Of a stretch of DNA of 64,000 nt, positions 1-13,600 are shown in pieces; positions within the stretch are counted from its first letter, which is position 1, and the number at the start of each line of letters is the position of its first letter. The notes beneath the pieces were generated by a model. The model had not been told where the DNA came from. It did not search any database and saw only the letters and a program-made list of their open reading frames with translations. The translations under genes and the position numbers were made by a program. Origin of the DNA: Struthio camelus (lineage: Eukaryota > Chordata > Aves > Struthioniformes > Struthionidae); contig NC_090954.1 of the NCBI RefSeq assembly GCF_040807025.1, positions 12,789,501 to 12,853,500 of the forward strand, in the 5' to 3' direction.

Positions 1-3000
1 GGAGAATCACTGACCCTAAATTTAACCCTAATCTTAACTCTTTAACCCCAATTTCTTGCTGAACTATTTATTTCAGATTTTTCTATTACTTTTTGAGCAG
101 TGCTGACAGGTGATAGTTCTGGAATAGTGAAATGTCTTGCAACCATGGTAACGCAAAGCACTCATTGGAAAGTTTTCTGATGCTGAAAGAATTAGTTTCC
201 TGCAACCTTGTACCTCAGCTTTCCTATGAGATTCCTGGGCTCACTATATTGTTTGAAAGCACAAAACTCATTGACTGATCAGGTAACACTACAAAGAGGC
301 ACTCTGACATGCTACACATCATTTGCCCCTGGAGTACACGGCAGGAACAAGCCCGAAGGAAACTAGTTATGAAAACTATCAAGCTGGAAAATTTGGAAGA
401 ATTGTCGTTACAGGGTGCTTTTGTTCTCTTCTGTTGTAGAATTCCCTTGCTTCAGATATAAGCTTTAATTTTGCAGTAATCTGTTTTGATTTATAAAAAG
501 AAACAGAAGCCCTGCCACAGACAACAGTAAGCAATTCCTCTCCTCTTTTCATCCTGCAGCCTTTTGCGCACAGTGGGAACAGATTCTTGCTTGCCTAAAT
601 CACCAGCACCTCCACTGTAAATATTACCCATAGTTTACCTCTCTTTCTGTTATCTCTGTCTCTCTAGTGAATTTGTATCTAATCTTACTCTTTTTCTTCT
701 GTATCATGCTGAATTAAAATCTCCTAAGTGCATGAAAAATGGTGACTGTAATGCATGAACGAAAATTAATAAAGCTAGGAGAGAACATGAAATCAATAAT
801 CTAATCCTGACAGCTTTCTTTGTCTCTGTGGCCAGGCTGTAAGGATGAACTAGTGTTTCCTCCTGTTTAAAATTAATTGAACTATTTTATCATATCAGAT
901 AAAAGTGCACTCTTTGTGCTATTGAAGTGATAATTATGACACGATAATTACAGTCTGTGGCCTGTGTGATTCTGTGAATGAGTCAGCAAAGACAGTTAGT
1001 TTGCGACAGCAACTTTATATGAATGTGTCCCTACAGAAAGGAGCAAAAGGATAGTTTAGCTACATATTATCTCTGTTCCCCAGCCTTCCTTATTCCCAAT
1101 GGGGTACTTTTTTCCCCAGTGTGGGCAATTCATTTGGGTAAAGGAAGTGACTGTAGCAATTAGAGAGAGAAAACAATGGAACCAGTTCCAGTCTCGGCTG
1201 TGGATTCTGAGCTCTGTGATGATCCTTCGCGAAATTCTGTTTGATGCCGTGGAGATATGGGCTAGCCCCATGCCTGGTGCACCTTAGCATGACTTCATTA
1301 AAACTGATCAGCCTTGGAGTTTTCTAAATCATCCACCACTGTAATATGCTTCTGTTTACTCTATGCTGCTCCAAGCTCACTGCAAAGACTTAGCAGTGTT
1401 CTGGCAGTAGGAAAACAGAATACTTGTTAGTGGAGAAAACTACAAGCACCAAATGTTGCTGTAGAACAGCTTGGTCTGGCCAAACTCAAAGCATAGTGAT
1501 GCTTTATCCTAGGCCATTCACAGTTTGAATCAAAAGATAGGATATAGATACTGATATATGCAGATGAAGAAATAATGAAACAAAACTGGGAGACATGATG
1601 TAGTGCAGTATCGCAGCATGGTAGTTAAGTTGTTAGATTGATCACTTTTAGCGGGGAGGAAGCGAAGAAGAGGAAGGTTGTTTGATTTCTAGAGGTCATT
1701 TTCCTGTGTAAGATCCGAGGGGAAAAAAGGAATAATCCTAATCTCATAACAAAGCAGGAATACATTGTGATAAATTATGCACAGGACAACACATTGAAAA
1801 ATTGAGAGAAAACAAAATAAGGAACAGCTGCTTACTAAATAAACTTCATTCATCCTGTTAGCTTATGAGACAGTGGAAGAAACAGTAGTATGTAATCATG
1901 CAATTAAAGATGATGCAAAGTCAGTATGATCCAGAAAAGATGAATTAGGGCCACCTTCCCTAACTTCGTAGCGTCTAATTTTGAATTTCTTATTTTCTTT
2001 GAATTTGTAAGTAATTGTATCTTGGCTATATTATTAATCTATCACAATGTTTATTTCTAAACTGGTTCTACCCTGAGCATGCCAATGTGAATGTCATAAG
2101 ATCAGGTCAGATCCAAGGCAGTTCAAATAGGGAGGACATATTTTTATTCCTTGAATGTCATCATATGTTACCATCTACGAAATTTCAGAGGAGGTGCATT
2201 CCCTTATCCTTTTTACCTCATAGATGTAATGAGTTGCAAGGGAACTGACAGCAAGAAGGATTTGTAAATAACATATTGCCTCCTGAGAAAAGGATAAAAA
2301 TAAACACATATACAACTTGTCACTATTAGGTCTAGATTTGGAGTTCAAGAGACAGATGCTGTGCTCATATCAGCAATGCTCCACTGAATTCTTTTTATAC
2401 TAAGTAAGAATGTGATCCAGAAAGAACCACAGACTTGTTCCAAACGTTGTGGGAGATATTCTGGGAGAAAAAAATGATGTATCCTGTGATGTTCAAAAAG
2501 AAGATATTTTTATTCTTTGGGAAAGACTAGGTTGGCTAGAGAGAATAACCCTGTGCTGCATGTATGTCTTGGGGATCAAAACAAAATTGGAGAGTCTGTC
2601 ACATGCAGCCTAAGTGTCATCTCTTCGAATGACAGCTGACACAATTCCTCTTGGAAGCCATGTACCTAGCCTAAACCCAAAATTTATTCAAAAGAATAGC
2701 TCAAAGACCAAAGACAATTTTTTTTTTTTCCAACAAGAAACCAAACCATTTACTGTTCTGTGGTTTCCTTCATGTGGCTTCATTGCCGTTATTAAAGTCC
2801 TCTTCCTTCTCCTTCCCCTTCCCCTCACCATCCTATACAGAGGCAATTGTTGGAGATGGCAGCCGTATACCTCTTCAATAACATTTTCCTGTTCCTTTAC
2901 ATAATTGGGTATGTTCCTCTACATACGGGTATGGATAATGACAATTGCTATCTCGGACACTGTGCTTGTTAACAGGTTTCGTCCTGCAAAAGAACCCAAA

Positions 3001-3117
3001 ATACCATGCCTAAAATCCTAAACACTGAAGTTCTCATTCTTTGTCAAAGAAATATTTTCAGCTACTCAGTTCCTTCCCTTGCAGAAAGAAAGCAATAAAC
3101 TAATAGAAGAGTAGAAC
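1..3117. other. Intergenic DNA, no gene seen
   Basis: AT-rich sequence. The first 60 bases hold a degenerate run of CCCTAA/TTAACCC-like words. A pair of gataatta motifs lies at 929-950. Open frames here are all below 100 codons and resemble nothing known. Confidence 0.6.
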
Positions 3118-3196
3118 CAGAGAAATGTTGACCGCAAAGGACCTCTAGCGGTTACTAATTTAACCTCCCATTTGGAGCAAGATCACCAGCAAAGAC
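3118..3196 (-). mobile_element. Decayed CR1 3' end remnant, antisense
   Basis: The stretch 'gttgaccgcaaaggacctct', followed by 'ttaacctcccatttggagcaagatcacc', lines up loosely with the antisense CR1 3' end ('gttggaagggacctct...tccaacccctgctcaagcaggatcacc'). Divergence is high, so this would be an old insertion. Confidence 0.45.
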
Positions 3197-4886
3197 AAGA
3201 AAACCCTTACAAATCAGAGACACTCCTCACTTATATTTTGTAATTGCGTGTGCTCATTCACTTCATGCAATAAAACAGCTTTCTGAGTTACTGGGGAAAC
3301 CATATCCTAGAAACAGCTTGTGTAGCAGCTCAGATCTTAGCAGGGGTGGGGGGGGGGAGGGCTCTGCAATGTGAGCAGTGGTGCACAGTGCGCAGAAGGT
3401 TTACATTGTCTCAGCCCAGCTGTCCACCTGGTTTTTCTGACAGGTAGTGCTGCCCACCCAGCAGAGCCAGCAGGAAGGAGAGTAAACTCAGGTGCTAGCT
3501 GTGAGCAAGGGGCTGGACTCGATCAACCACTCCGGGCTGCTTTGCGTTGGTATGCCGCAACATGCGTGTGAGGGGTGGACATCCCAGCATGTGCCCCTCC
3601 TCTCTGATTCTGTGGGATGTCTTTGAAGGGTAGTAACATAGCTGCAGCTGTTTGGGTTGGAACATGAGTCAGAAAACCATGGCAGAGGTGAAGGAGGAGT
3701 TACAATTGGATGCCTTTTGTGTGCTCTGCTCATTTAAAGTCAGTTGAATAGGTGCAAGAGGTCCCTGGAAGCTCTACTGGAACTAGTGAGAAATTTTCCT
3801 CCAGGTAGGCACTGTACAGGATAAGCGTGAGGTCCCCTTTTAGGGTTCTTCTCTCAAACTCCAAGACAGAGGAAGAAAGGGAGTTTTGCAGGGAGCACTG
3901 TAAGACCCTGGCAGTGCTGCCCTTCGTAAGATGGCTGAGAAGACCACCATGACTCACACAAGTTTTCAGAAGCTGGCTAGAGCTTTCTACCCACTGGACT
4001 TCATCCCCATATTTACTCCCAGCACAGACGTGGAGATGGCTGAAGGCTGTATTTCCTTCTTTACAGGCTTCAAGATCTGTGGTGCACATGGTGCGTATCT
4101 CACCCTTCATGCAGAGTGGGAGGGATGAGACATGAAGAAACGTGTGTTTTAGTGATGAGGAGAGATCACTGCCATGTGGCTAGCATGTAAAGTGTAGAAA
4201 TGAACAATTCTGGTGATTTCAGCAACTTGTTTCAGACTCTGGAGCAATAGTTCGTTGTAGAATACTTTCATTTGACCTTGTGAATAAAATTCATTCATTC
4301 ATGCAGTCGAAATTATGACTGTGTTTAATGTGACTATTTAGATGATGTTGAGGGGGTAATTGTCAGTAGGTAAACTTTTATGGTTATTTCCAGCATAGGG
4401 CAATGGCTGTGACAGTGGCAAAAATTTTGCATCACTGATAGTTCTTGAAAGGAGTAGGGGAGAAGAAAATCAATGTTCACTTGTGGAAATGAATCTTCGT
4501 CCAAGATTTTGTTATTCACAATATGATTGATGCCACCTGTTATTTGTTGTCTTGCACTAATATACATTTTTCTAAGAATCAAGGTAGTGCTAGAACAATG
4601 ACTATATACAAGGGCAACATTTTATTAGATCAACTGATAAAATTGGAAAAAAGGGAGGAAGAAGGAAAGAAGTTTTTCATACCTGAAGCAGAAGCGACAC
4701 AGTTCAAACAAAGTACAGTTTGTGACTGAGTTTAACTTGCTACGAAAGCTAGCCCAGAACTTTGATCCCAGTTGCCTTACTTCCTTTGATTATGAGTGAA
4801 AGAAAACAGGACAGATTATTCCAATGGTGCCCTGCATGGGGTTGCTAGAGAACCAGTGAAATAATCTGAGATTGCTTCGTAATACC

Positions 4887-4910
4887 TTTTTTTTAAAAAA
4901 AAAAAAAAAA
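4887..4910. repeat. T8A16 homopolymer pair
   Basis: Eight T directly followed by sixteen A. It could be the worn poly(A) of an old retroposon, but no element is recognisable beside it. Confidence 0.9.
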
Positions 4911-7900
4911 CAATTTATCCTACAATGACACCTGGTGGTGGATTTTCTTCAAGAGCACAGTCTTACAGAAATATCTTCCTAGCAGGCATTGCCCCAGGGT
5001 GAATCACCCTTCTATGAGAACTCTCTGGGGTTCTACTTTCTGGGGAAAGTACAAATTTATTGATAAGGTTAAGTAGCTTCTACAGCTAATATATAGCACA
5101 CAGACGCTCCTTAGAGTCAGTCACTGTGAACAACTGTCTTGTTGAAAATGATTTGATAGACAAGTATGAAAAACTGAGAAGCCACCACTGCATCTGAGCA
5201 GTAGTTTAGTCTGTAGAGCAGTCGCTGTTCGACCTAAGAATATGCTGAGATTTATCAGAGACTGGAGCATCCATGTACCTTTTTTGGCAGCAGGATTTAC
5301 AAGTGTGCTCAGAAGAGGGTGCATCTCTCTCTGCTGCAGCCAATGAGCATCACTGCCCCTGGTTGCCTAGCGCTTTGCAGAGAGCGAGTCCTGATTCTCC
5401 ACTTGGAACTCATGTATGGCTGTAAGCCAAGCAATGGTGGCAGGGGCAGAGCCCTCCAAACACTGATTCTCTTCCTCAGACAACCCCTTGAGAAAGCCCT
5501 ACAAGGACAGAGAAGCTCCAAAGGACCGCTGTCAACCCCTGGGTTACCTCTTTCCTGGGGCTGGGCACCATCAGCTGACTGGAAAAAACTATGCAGCCTG
5601 TTCCCCTCTGAGCACCAGCTCAGGAGGCAGCAATGCCCAGCACAAGGTCCAGTCCGAGACATGACTGCAGGGCAAACCTGGGTCTCAGATCAACATGTGG
5701 TCCTGGCTGTGGACCTGTGGTCCTTGGCTGTTCATACAAAAGTCCTTGTGGCCATGAAGATGGATAGTTTGGACCCTGTGGCTAGCACAAGCAATCTTCT
5801 GGCCACCAGGTGGAACCCAAGCCATACCTGTCTTCACAGAAGCTCACTGCCAGCAAGCCCTTTTAGCCACTTGCAGGCAACTCAACGTTCCTTTTTCATC
5901 AGTTCCAGAGCTATTCTTACTGGATAGACTGCATGGGTAATTGCCATCCTGTTTAGCAATATGCCAGGACAATATTGCCTAAGGAGAAGGGAAAGCATTG
6001 CAGGCAGCACGAAGAGTTTTAACATTGCGCAGAGCAGGCAGTGGGGCTGTGAGCGCTCGGCGGCTGGAGCATGGGGGAAGTAACATGAGTGAGCTCCATG
6101 GACTTTGGCTCATTTTAAACTAATGTGGCTAAAATGAGAATTAGGGACTGGCAGCTATCAATGCCGGATGCTGCATTGGTTCTTATAGAAAAGCTTGGGA
6201 AATATCAGAGTGTACTGCAACATTTGGTCAACAGTGGTCTTAGCTGTGAAGTCAGGATCCAGTCATGTACAATGAGGGCAGGATTCCTGACCTGAGACCC
6301 AGAATATTCAAATCCAGCATTACTAATGATTAAAACTGTATGCCGTTTTAATTTGACTCCAGACTAAATTCTTCACTGTGATATCATCCCGCTAGGTCCT
6401 TGTAGATGCCCATTTTGGACTTTTACTGACTGCTTGGAAGCACTGATGGCTGTAAAAAAAAGCCAGCAGTGCTGGCTCCTGTTTCCTACAAAATGGGTTT
6501 TTTGCCCTTAAAGTTTTTACAAAAACTGTGGACGCTTTTGTCAAAATTTAAATATGTGTTTTTATAATAGCCTAACCAGAATTTCCCTGTGGCCTATTAA
6601 AACCATAGAAACTGCTGGAAAAAATAGGATAGATGTTCCTCAACATTTCTCCTGGGAATGCAAAAGACGTCCCCCTCAGTTGGAGCAGGATGAGGATACA
6701 AACAGCTGTTCCAGTTTATGCTCTAGGATTGTGCAAGCTCCTCCCAGAGAAGGTACACGCATAGTAGCTCGTACATTTAGGACCCCTAAAGTTCTGCTGC
6801 TGCTACAGCTCTTTTTTATCCTGCTTCCCTGCTAGGACCAGCCATTATGTGTCCTCTTATTTTTCTCCCCAAGAAATGAAGCCTAGAGTCAGCCCATGAG
6901 GAGTGTACATGGTTAATACTCTATGCCCTGTTGACTCACACATCAAAGGAAATTTCTTCATCTATTTGTAGTCTTTAACCTACTATTTCTTCTCATTACT
7001 GGCACTGAAAAGACATGTGTGATCTCTGCTGAAAACACTGGCTGCTCAGGATGCACTGTGGGTTCATTGCTCAGTATAAGCAAGATCTTTATACTCTTAA
7101 CTTTTATGTTAGGTCTTGTTGTTTCTTGCAACTGAGATATCAAGATCTGAACTCAATTCTTTCATATGTGAACATCTTAAAACACTTCCTAAACATATGT
7201 GGGCATCTTGCACCATCATCAATTGAATGCTGTAACCCAGGTCTCTTGGTCATCTGCTTGCAAGAGAGCAGAGTACTATCACATTTCCCTGGAAAATGCC
7301 AGTGTTTTGTTTCAGCACCAAAAGCATTGAATTTTGTTTTGCTGTGCTTTTCTTTTTTTCTATTACTTTGTTCCCAAGCAGCATTCTCCATTCAAATCTG
7401 ACGTATTAAATTAAAAGGTTAGGTAACTTGATAGTAAATGCTTTGTTTCCACTTCAGTGAAAACTTTTTAATTGATCTCAAATTCAATTAGATTGTGTTT
7501 TCATTTTTCTTGAGGAGGAGGAGTTGGTTTTATTGAACTTGCCCATCCTCCTCTCCCTTTGAAGGAAGCATATGACTTGAAACCAAATTAACTGGAAAAC
7601 ATGGTGCTTGTCTGGCTTCGCTTGTCTTGCAGGTAGTTTCTCATGTGTGACACTTCACTTCCTGAGGTGCAATGAGATTGAGAGCAGGATTAGGGCTTTG
7701 ACAGCTGAGCTCTGTCATCGTAGAGCAGCCTTGCCATGTCCAGCGGCCCACCTGTCCTCTGCCAGAGGTTGTGGCTTTCCAGGAGAGGTGGCAGGGCCAG
7801 ATGTGTCACCTCCACACATTTGGCTCAACAGATGAGAGTATTAGCTCCAACCTCCCTCTGGGGAGGGTTGTGACAGCCGAGAGATTAGCACACGCTCACT

Positions 7901-8218
7901 TCTGCTGAGCCTTCTATCAGGGTTGCAATTTCTGACCACGCATCAGGGCAGTTGTGACTTAAATCAGACCCCTTCCTAATTCAGATCCCTTGGCACTTGT
8001 GCAATGTTTATATCAGGGCTAGTGAAATACTTTGTGCTGCACTTTTAGCTTGTTTTCTTTCACCAGCCAGCTGCACACAGATACATGAGCAACAGACATG
8101 GGAAAATATAATTGAAATTTTTATGAGTGGTAAAAAGACTCAGGAAGCTACAGGAAAAGGGGTTAGGTATTGGACAGAATTAAATGAATATGCAGAAGTC
8201 AAAGGGTAACAAATGCAG

Positions 8219-8271
8219 TTTATATGTATACATACCTACATATATATGTGTGTGTATATATATACATATAA
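8219..8271. repeat. TA/TG simple repeat
   Basis: Compound (TATG), (CATA), (TG) and (TA) units in a row, ending tatatatatacatata. Low-complexity, nothing else attached. Confidence 0.85.
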
Positions 8272-10650
8272 AATAGTGCATCTCCACAGATACTCTAGCT
8301 TCAACCGTAGCATCAATGTCACCACCAGCTTCCTAGTATTGCCATTGTACAAATAGCCTCACTGTTCTCAGCCTTGCAGAAAGAAGAAAGAAATTGCCTG
8401 AAACACAGTTTAAAAAAGTAATTCCACTACTTTTTAAGTAATATCCAGAAAGAAGTGAGTAGGAGTTGCAGGTTTTATCAGGAACCATGAGAAACAACTA
8501 AAAAAAAAGATAACACACTAGACTACTGCGGGAGAAAGAAAAGACAGAAGAAGCCCCAACTAGTTCAGGCAGTCGTTTTGTCCCCTGTAGGCTCAATGTA
8601 TTTGCGCTTTTCTGTGCTTATCTTGAGCCAAGCAAGAGCAGCTGAGCTACCTGGTGTGATCATTCACACTCTACAATCAGCTAAATCGGGTTTTGTGCCA
8701 AACTGAGGTTTATTTCAGCTGCTCTATGAATACAATACCTGAACTCAACCCTTGCCAACACAAAAGCTGAGAACCAGCCTGCAGCCCTTTCAGCATCGCT
8801 CTTTTGAGCTGTATGCTCATACTCAGCAGCAATTTGAAATTAATCCACAGCCCTAAGGCACAGGTGGGAGGTTTGCTGAGAAGCTGTGAACCATCTTGTT
8901 GCAGTCATGGGCTCGTGACTTGTGAACAGATTGAACAATTTCAATTTTTGAAAGTCAAAATACTTCAAATATTTCTCTACCAGGAACTTCTGAGGCTTTA
9001 AGGAAAACTTTAAAAACAAGATATTTCTCTGAGAACTATGGAGTTTACTTTGTTGGTAATATAGTTGTCACTGTGAGCTGATATTGCCTAACTAAGAAGG
9101 ACCTGAGCTGTAAAAGATACAGCTAGGAAAAACTAGTTTTAAGGTCAAATGTATACTTGTTACCAAATGAATAACATAAAAAGGACTGTAAGGTTCCTAA
9201 AGAAGGGAAGAATCCAACAGAGTGCAAGACTGAATTGTCTGCGAGAAATCACCTCTATGCCCCAAATTTTAGAAGGCCAGGATGAAACATCAGCCTAACA
9301 GAATGCTTTGAAATAAAATAAAGATGGTCTTTCTGTATGGGTATGAGAATAAAGTGAGCAAAGGAAAGGAGAGATAGGGCTTTAGACACTTAGGAGTGGG
9401 TCCGTTATTACCAGATCCCTAACCGTAAGCTGGATCCTGCAAGAAATACATCTCTACTATTTGATTTTCTTCTTTCTGGAAAGGAAAATAACACATGAAA
9501 TTTTTTGTTTTGTTTTATGAAAAGTTCTTATATCCATTTCTTAAAAACTGACAAAACATGAATTGTTCTCTAACTTATTATTTTACAGAGAAAAATCTTT
9601 CTCACGCCTTTTTAAGAATGCTTTTGCCTATGCAGTCATATAGTGATGTTTGCTCAACCAAAAGACATTAGTGAGAACACCTGTTCCTGCCATAATTAGT
9701 GCTGCAATATTGTATGCAAAACGGGAGACTGTCAGCAGGTTAAATTGGAAAAATCTCAGAGGCTGTGGAAGCAGGAGGTATCAAGTCAGATTGTCTCAGG
9801 GAGACATGGGATTTGAACTAGGGTAAGAAAAGTGTCCTACATGTTGGGTGATTTTAACTTGAAGAAAAGAGGAGCTGCTGCCACTGGTGTCTAGCCTTTA
9901 TTTCCTACTATTTGTTTTCTAAATCTTTAAAAATGAGAAAAGATTTTTAAAAATCTTCTTTTTAGTATTCTAGTGAGAAAAAATATATATGTTTCTATTT
10001 GAATCAAACAAAATCCTACTTGTTTATTTTTTAAAGCAGTTTTCCCCAGATAACTGTTAATCTGTCAGTTTGCATGTCCAGTAATGGTGAGAAGAATAAC
10101 CAGATTAATGGATTTGCTCATTCAGTGAGATAGATCGTATGATTTAGCTTCAATGGTACATATTCATCTCTGTGATAGGGCAGTGTTTATTAGCTATCGA
10201 GGTAATAGTCTGTGTTGTATTGCATGGGTAAGTCTAGGGGTGTTGTACTTGCAAAAGAAATGGTGCTCGTTACGTACCAACTCTGAATCACCATGGCTTT
10301 ATAGTATCCTGTCTTCATTCTGCCAGAAGTACCATAGATCGATCAAGAAATTACTGGGGCCGGAAGCTTTGAATTTCCAATTCATACATGCAGTGTCAGG
10401 AGAGCTTTCTTCAGATTCAGCCAAACAATTTGGCACAAGAGCAAACTACTGGGAGAAAAGGATTTGCCAATAGAAAAGTCTAAACCTCACAGCAGTAGCC
10501 CAGCTAACATTTTCTGAATGCTATCGCACTACCAACTGAATCATTGCGGTGGCTGCAGGGCACGGTCTCATCTGAAAACACCCATCTCACAGCAGTTACA
10601 CAATTAACAGACATATCCCCAAATAACTCTGTCTGGAAATTTTCTTCTTC

Positions 10651-10667
10651 TTTTTTTTTTTTTTTTT
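10651..10667. repeat. Poly-T homopolymer (17 T)
   Basis: Seventeen T after a ttcttcttc stretch; no adjoining retroposon recognised. Confidence 0.95.
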
Positions 10668-13600
10668 AATATAATTCCCTTCCTTAAAATTGGTCCAATA
10701 ACTTTTAAAATCACATGGTGCCTCCCAGGGTGGACAGGGCACCCAAAACCTGATACAGTCCTTTTGATATTCCTCTCTGCATCACAAGTATTCCTGCCTT
10801 GGTCTTTCTTGCTCTGCTGCATGCAATAGCTGCGTGGGCCTGGGAGGCCTCAGCTGGCCAGATTTACAGTCTGTTTGAACTTGCAGTGATTCAGGGCAGT
10901 CTGCTCATTAACACTTAATTTCTCCTTTTCTTGCCCAAGGCCTGCTCTGGCAGCAGCCATGCAGTTACTCCCCAGCTCTGCCACCTCTGCCTGCCGTATA
11001 GTTGATAGCGTACTAATGAACTGGGGCACAACTTTCACCAGCAAAATCACTCCCCAGCCCCTCTCATTAGGGCTGAGACATTGACCAAACTTTCTGCTTC
11101 TTGAAGTTTTGCTGGTGTCAAGCTACAATGTGGTTTTAAAAAGAATAAATAATTTAGCTGCAGTCCAAGACACGTTTTAAATCTCATCTGACGCTAGTCA
11201 GGGAACACTCACGTAATTTCCTCCTAGAGAAATTCACTTCTCCACGGGATCTTAATAACTGGAAAAGTCGGTAGAGTCCAACCAAAGGCTGAAGCGGTAC
11301 GGCTCCAGGAAAGGCAGATTGCCTAGAGATTTTGATAGCAGATGCTTACAGGAATTTGGAAATGTTTTCTGGATGTACAGAGCCATCTGAGTTAAAATAG
11401 AGAAAAGTAGCAAGAGTAACCCAGGGACTTCTGATCAGATTTGTTTGTTTGTTTTCAGATCGCTCAGATTTGAGTTGCCTTGCATGCTATCCTACCAAAT
11501 AAATGTCAAACTCAAGTTAGTGGAGAACCCTTAAGCCTCATGGTTATGCATATTTGCAACTAGATCGGATCAATAAGCAGAATTCATTTATTTTTCTTTC
11601 TTTTTCTTTCAGAAGTCAATACTTTTCAGACTTTCCCTCAATCTAGAAATGTCATGATAAATCAATTGCTTGGTAAAATTGTCATTTCAGTAAAATGAGA
11701 GCTTTTTTGTTCTGAAATTGCTAACTGACATCAAGGCCGTTTGACTGAGTGTGGAAATATTTGCTAATGACCTTTCTTTACTCTCTGTGGAAATAAGAAC
11801 TTCTGGCCCTTGAAGCCCAAAAGGCATTAAGCATCCCAAACTAAGAGATGTTTAGACTCCTCACAAACTGATTTAAGGATTCACAGTGACTAGAATCTAA
11901 ACATATCTCAGAGGGAGGCCCACATCAGAAGAGAAAGGAGTCTTGCAAAACAGGGTTACCGTCTGTGAAAACAAGTCTTCAGTAAGGGATGCGTGAGGCC
12001 TGGACTCCTGTTCAAGGAAGCCCATGAAACACTTGCCAGTCTAACAGCGGAGTAAAAACGTCAGCCTAAGTGCTAGGTAAATTCTTTGTTTCTTTTCCTT
12101 TCTGGACAGCTAGATCTCTATAAATCTTTGTATACAGCATTGTCCACTTGGATGTGGGAAGCAAATACCTTTATTTGCTTTTGGCTTAATATGTCTACAC
12201 TGCGTTCAAGTACTCACCCAAATTTCTGTCTTGAGATCTAGTAACACAGGGCTCCGAGAGGAAGAGAGACGTCTGTGGCATAGCAAGGACACGAGCAATT
12301 TAGACGAACATGCAGAGAACTTATGACAGTGTGTAATTGTGTTTGAGTGCAAAACAGAACCAGCAGCTGAAGCATAGCTTTTGAAAAATATTCAGAGAAA
12401 CCAAATCTCTCTGGTAGGTGGCTGAGCAGGTAGCAAATTGCAAAGATTTGAAATTATAAAGGATTTATGAAGTTTAATACCCTAGGCAATTCACCAAGGC
12501 AACAAGATCAACATTTTTCTAGGAAATTAGCTTTACTGAAAGATACCAAGCTGATGACCCTCATTTCTGATTTTTTCCATATAGGCATAGAGCAGAGATT
12601 GCAGGAACTGTAGTTGTGCAGGATCCCTCACATGAACAACCAGCTCCTTTATACCTTCCATAGAAATAGAGCTACCAATGGGTCTTCATTTGCGCTGGCA
12701 TTTTTTTTCATCTAAACATTTTTCTCTTGCTAACACAATGAAAAGCAATGGTGAACTTACCCTCTCAGAGCAGCTGAATTATTTCATTGGCTTACATTAT
12801 TGTCTTGCTTCTACTTTTTCCATATTTGTTAAATCATGACTATAGTCCCAAACAGAGCCTTCCAGCTGACATGACCTGTTGTCTGATCATGGTCACAGCC
12901 AAAGTGATGCTTTGTGCTCTCCAGTCTGCTAAGGATGTCCAGATCTTTTGCTTCTAATTTCAGCCAGAATGAAGCACTTGGAGCTTAATAGCCAGTTTCC
13001 ACTTCAAGGCAAGTTGCACAAGCCTGGATCGCTTCAAGTAACAATGATGCAGGCGTCTTCCCTGTCTCCTAGTTTTGGATGCGCGCGTGGTACTTGCTTG
13101 ATCGCATTACTCAGCCTTTGGATTGTTGCAGCTCACCATGCAGTCCTGGGAATGTCGCTGGAATTATGCAATGAAGATGTCCGTAGAAAAACTAAAGTAC
13201 TGCTGAGTTATAAACAGGAAGGACAGCATATTCGCAGCTGAAACCAGGGATCACTGAGGGAACCTGAGCAGAATGTAGGAGTCGAAGACATCTCAGGCCC
13301 AGGACAGGATTTACTTTAGTGAAACATGCTAGACGAGCCCAGCAGCTGCAAGCGTCATTTGGAGCATGTAGGGCACCAAAGTCAAATTTTTGCCCTCGGT
13401 CTGATCTCCCCAAGGCTGTTAAACAGTAACTGGTTAGCATTTCATCATTCTTGAAGTGGGAAAGGGCTTACCTTTTGATTATCTCTTTCAGTGGTCTCAG
13501 TCCCTTTTCTACATAGCAAAACTAATAAAATACATGATATTAAGTTTAACTGATGCGGGTAGAAACTTCAGAGGAGGAAGGATGGAAGTACAAAGTGAAT

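Noticed and set aside
3500-3625. Possible CR1 3' end (gagcaaggggctggactcgatcaa ... ctctgattctgtggg)
   Set aside because: Only two short words match the CR1 end and the sequence between does not follow the consensus; too weak to list beside the remnant at 3118.
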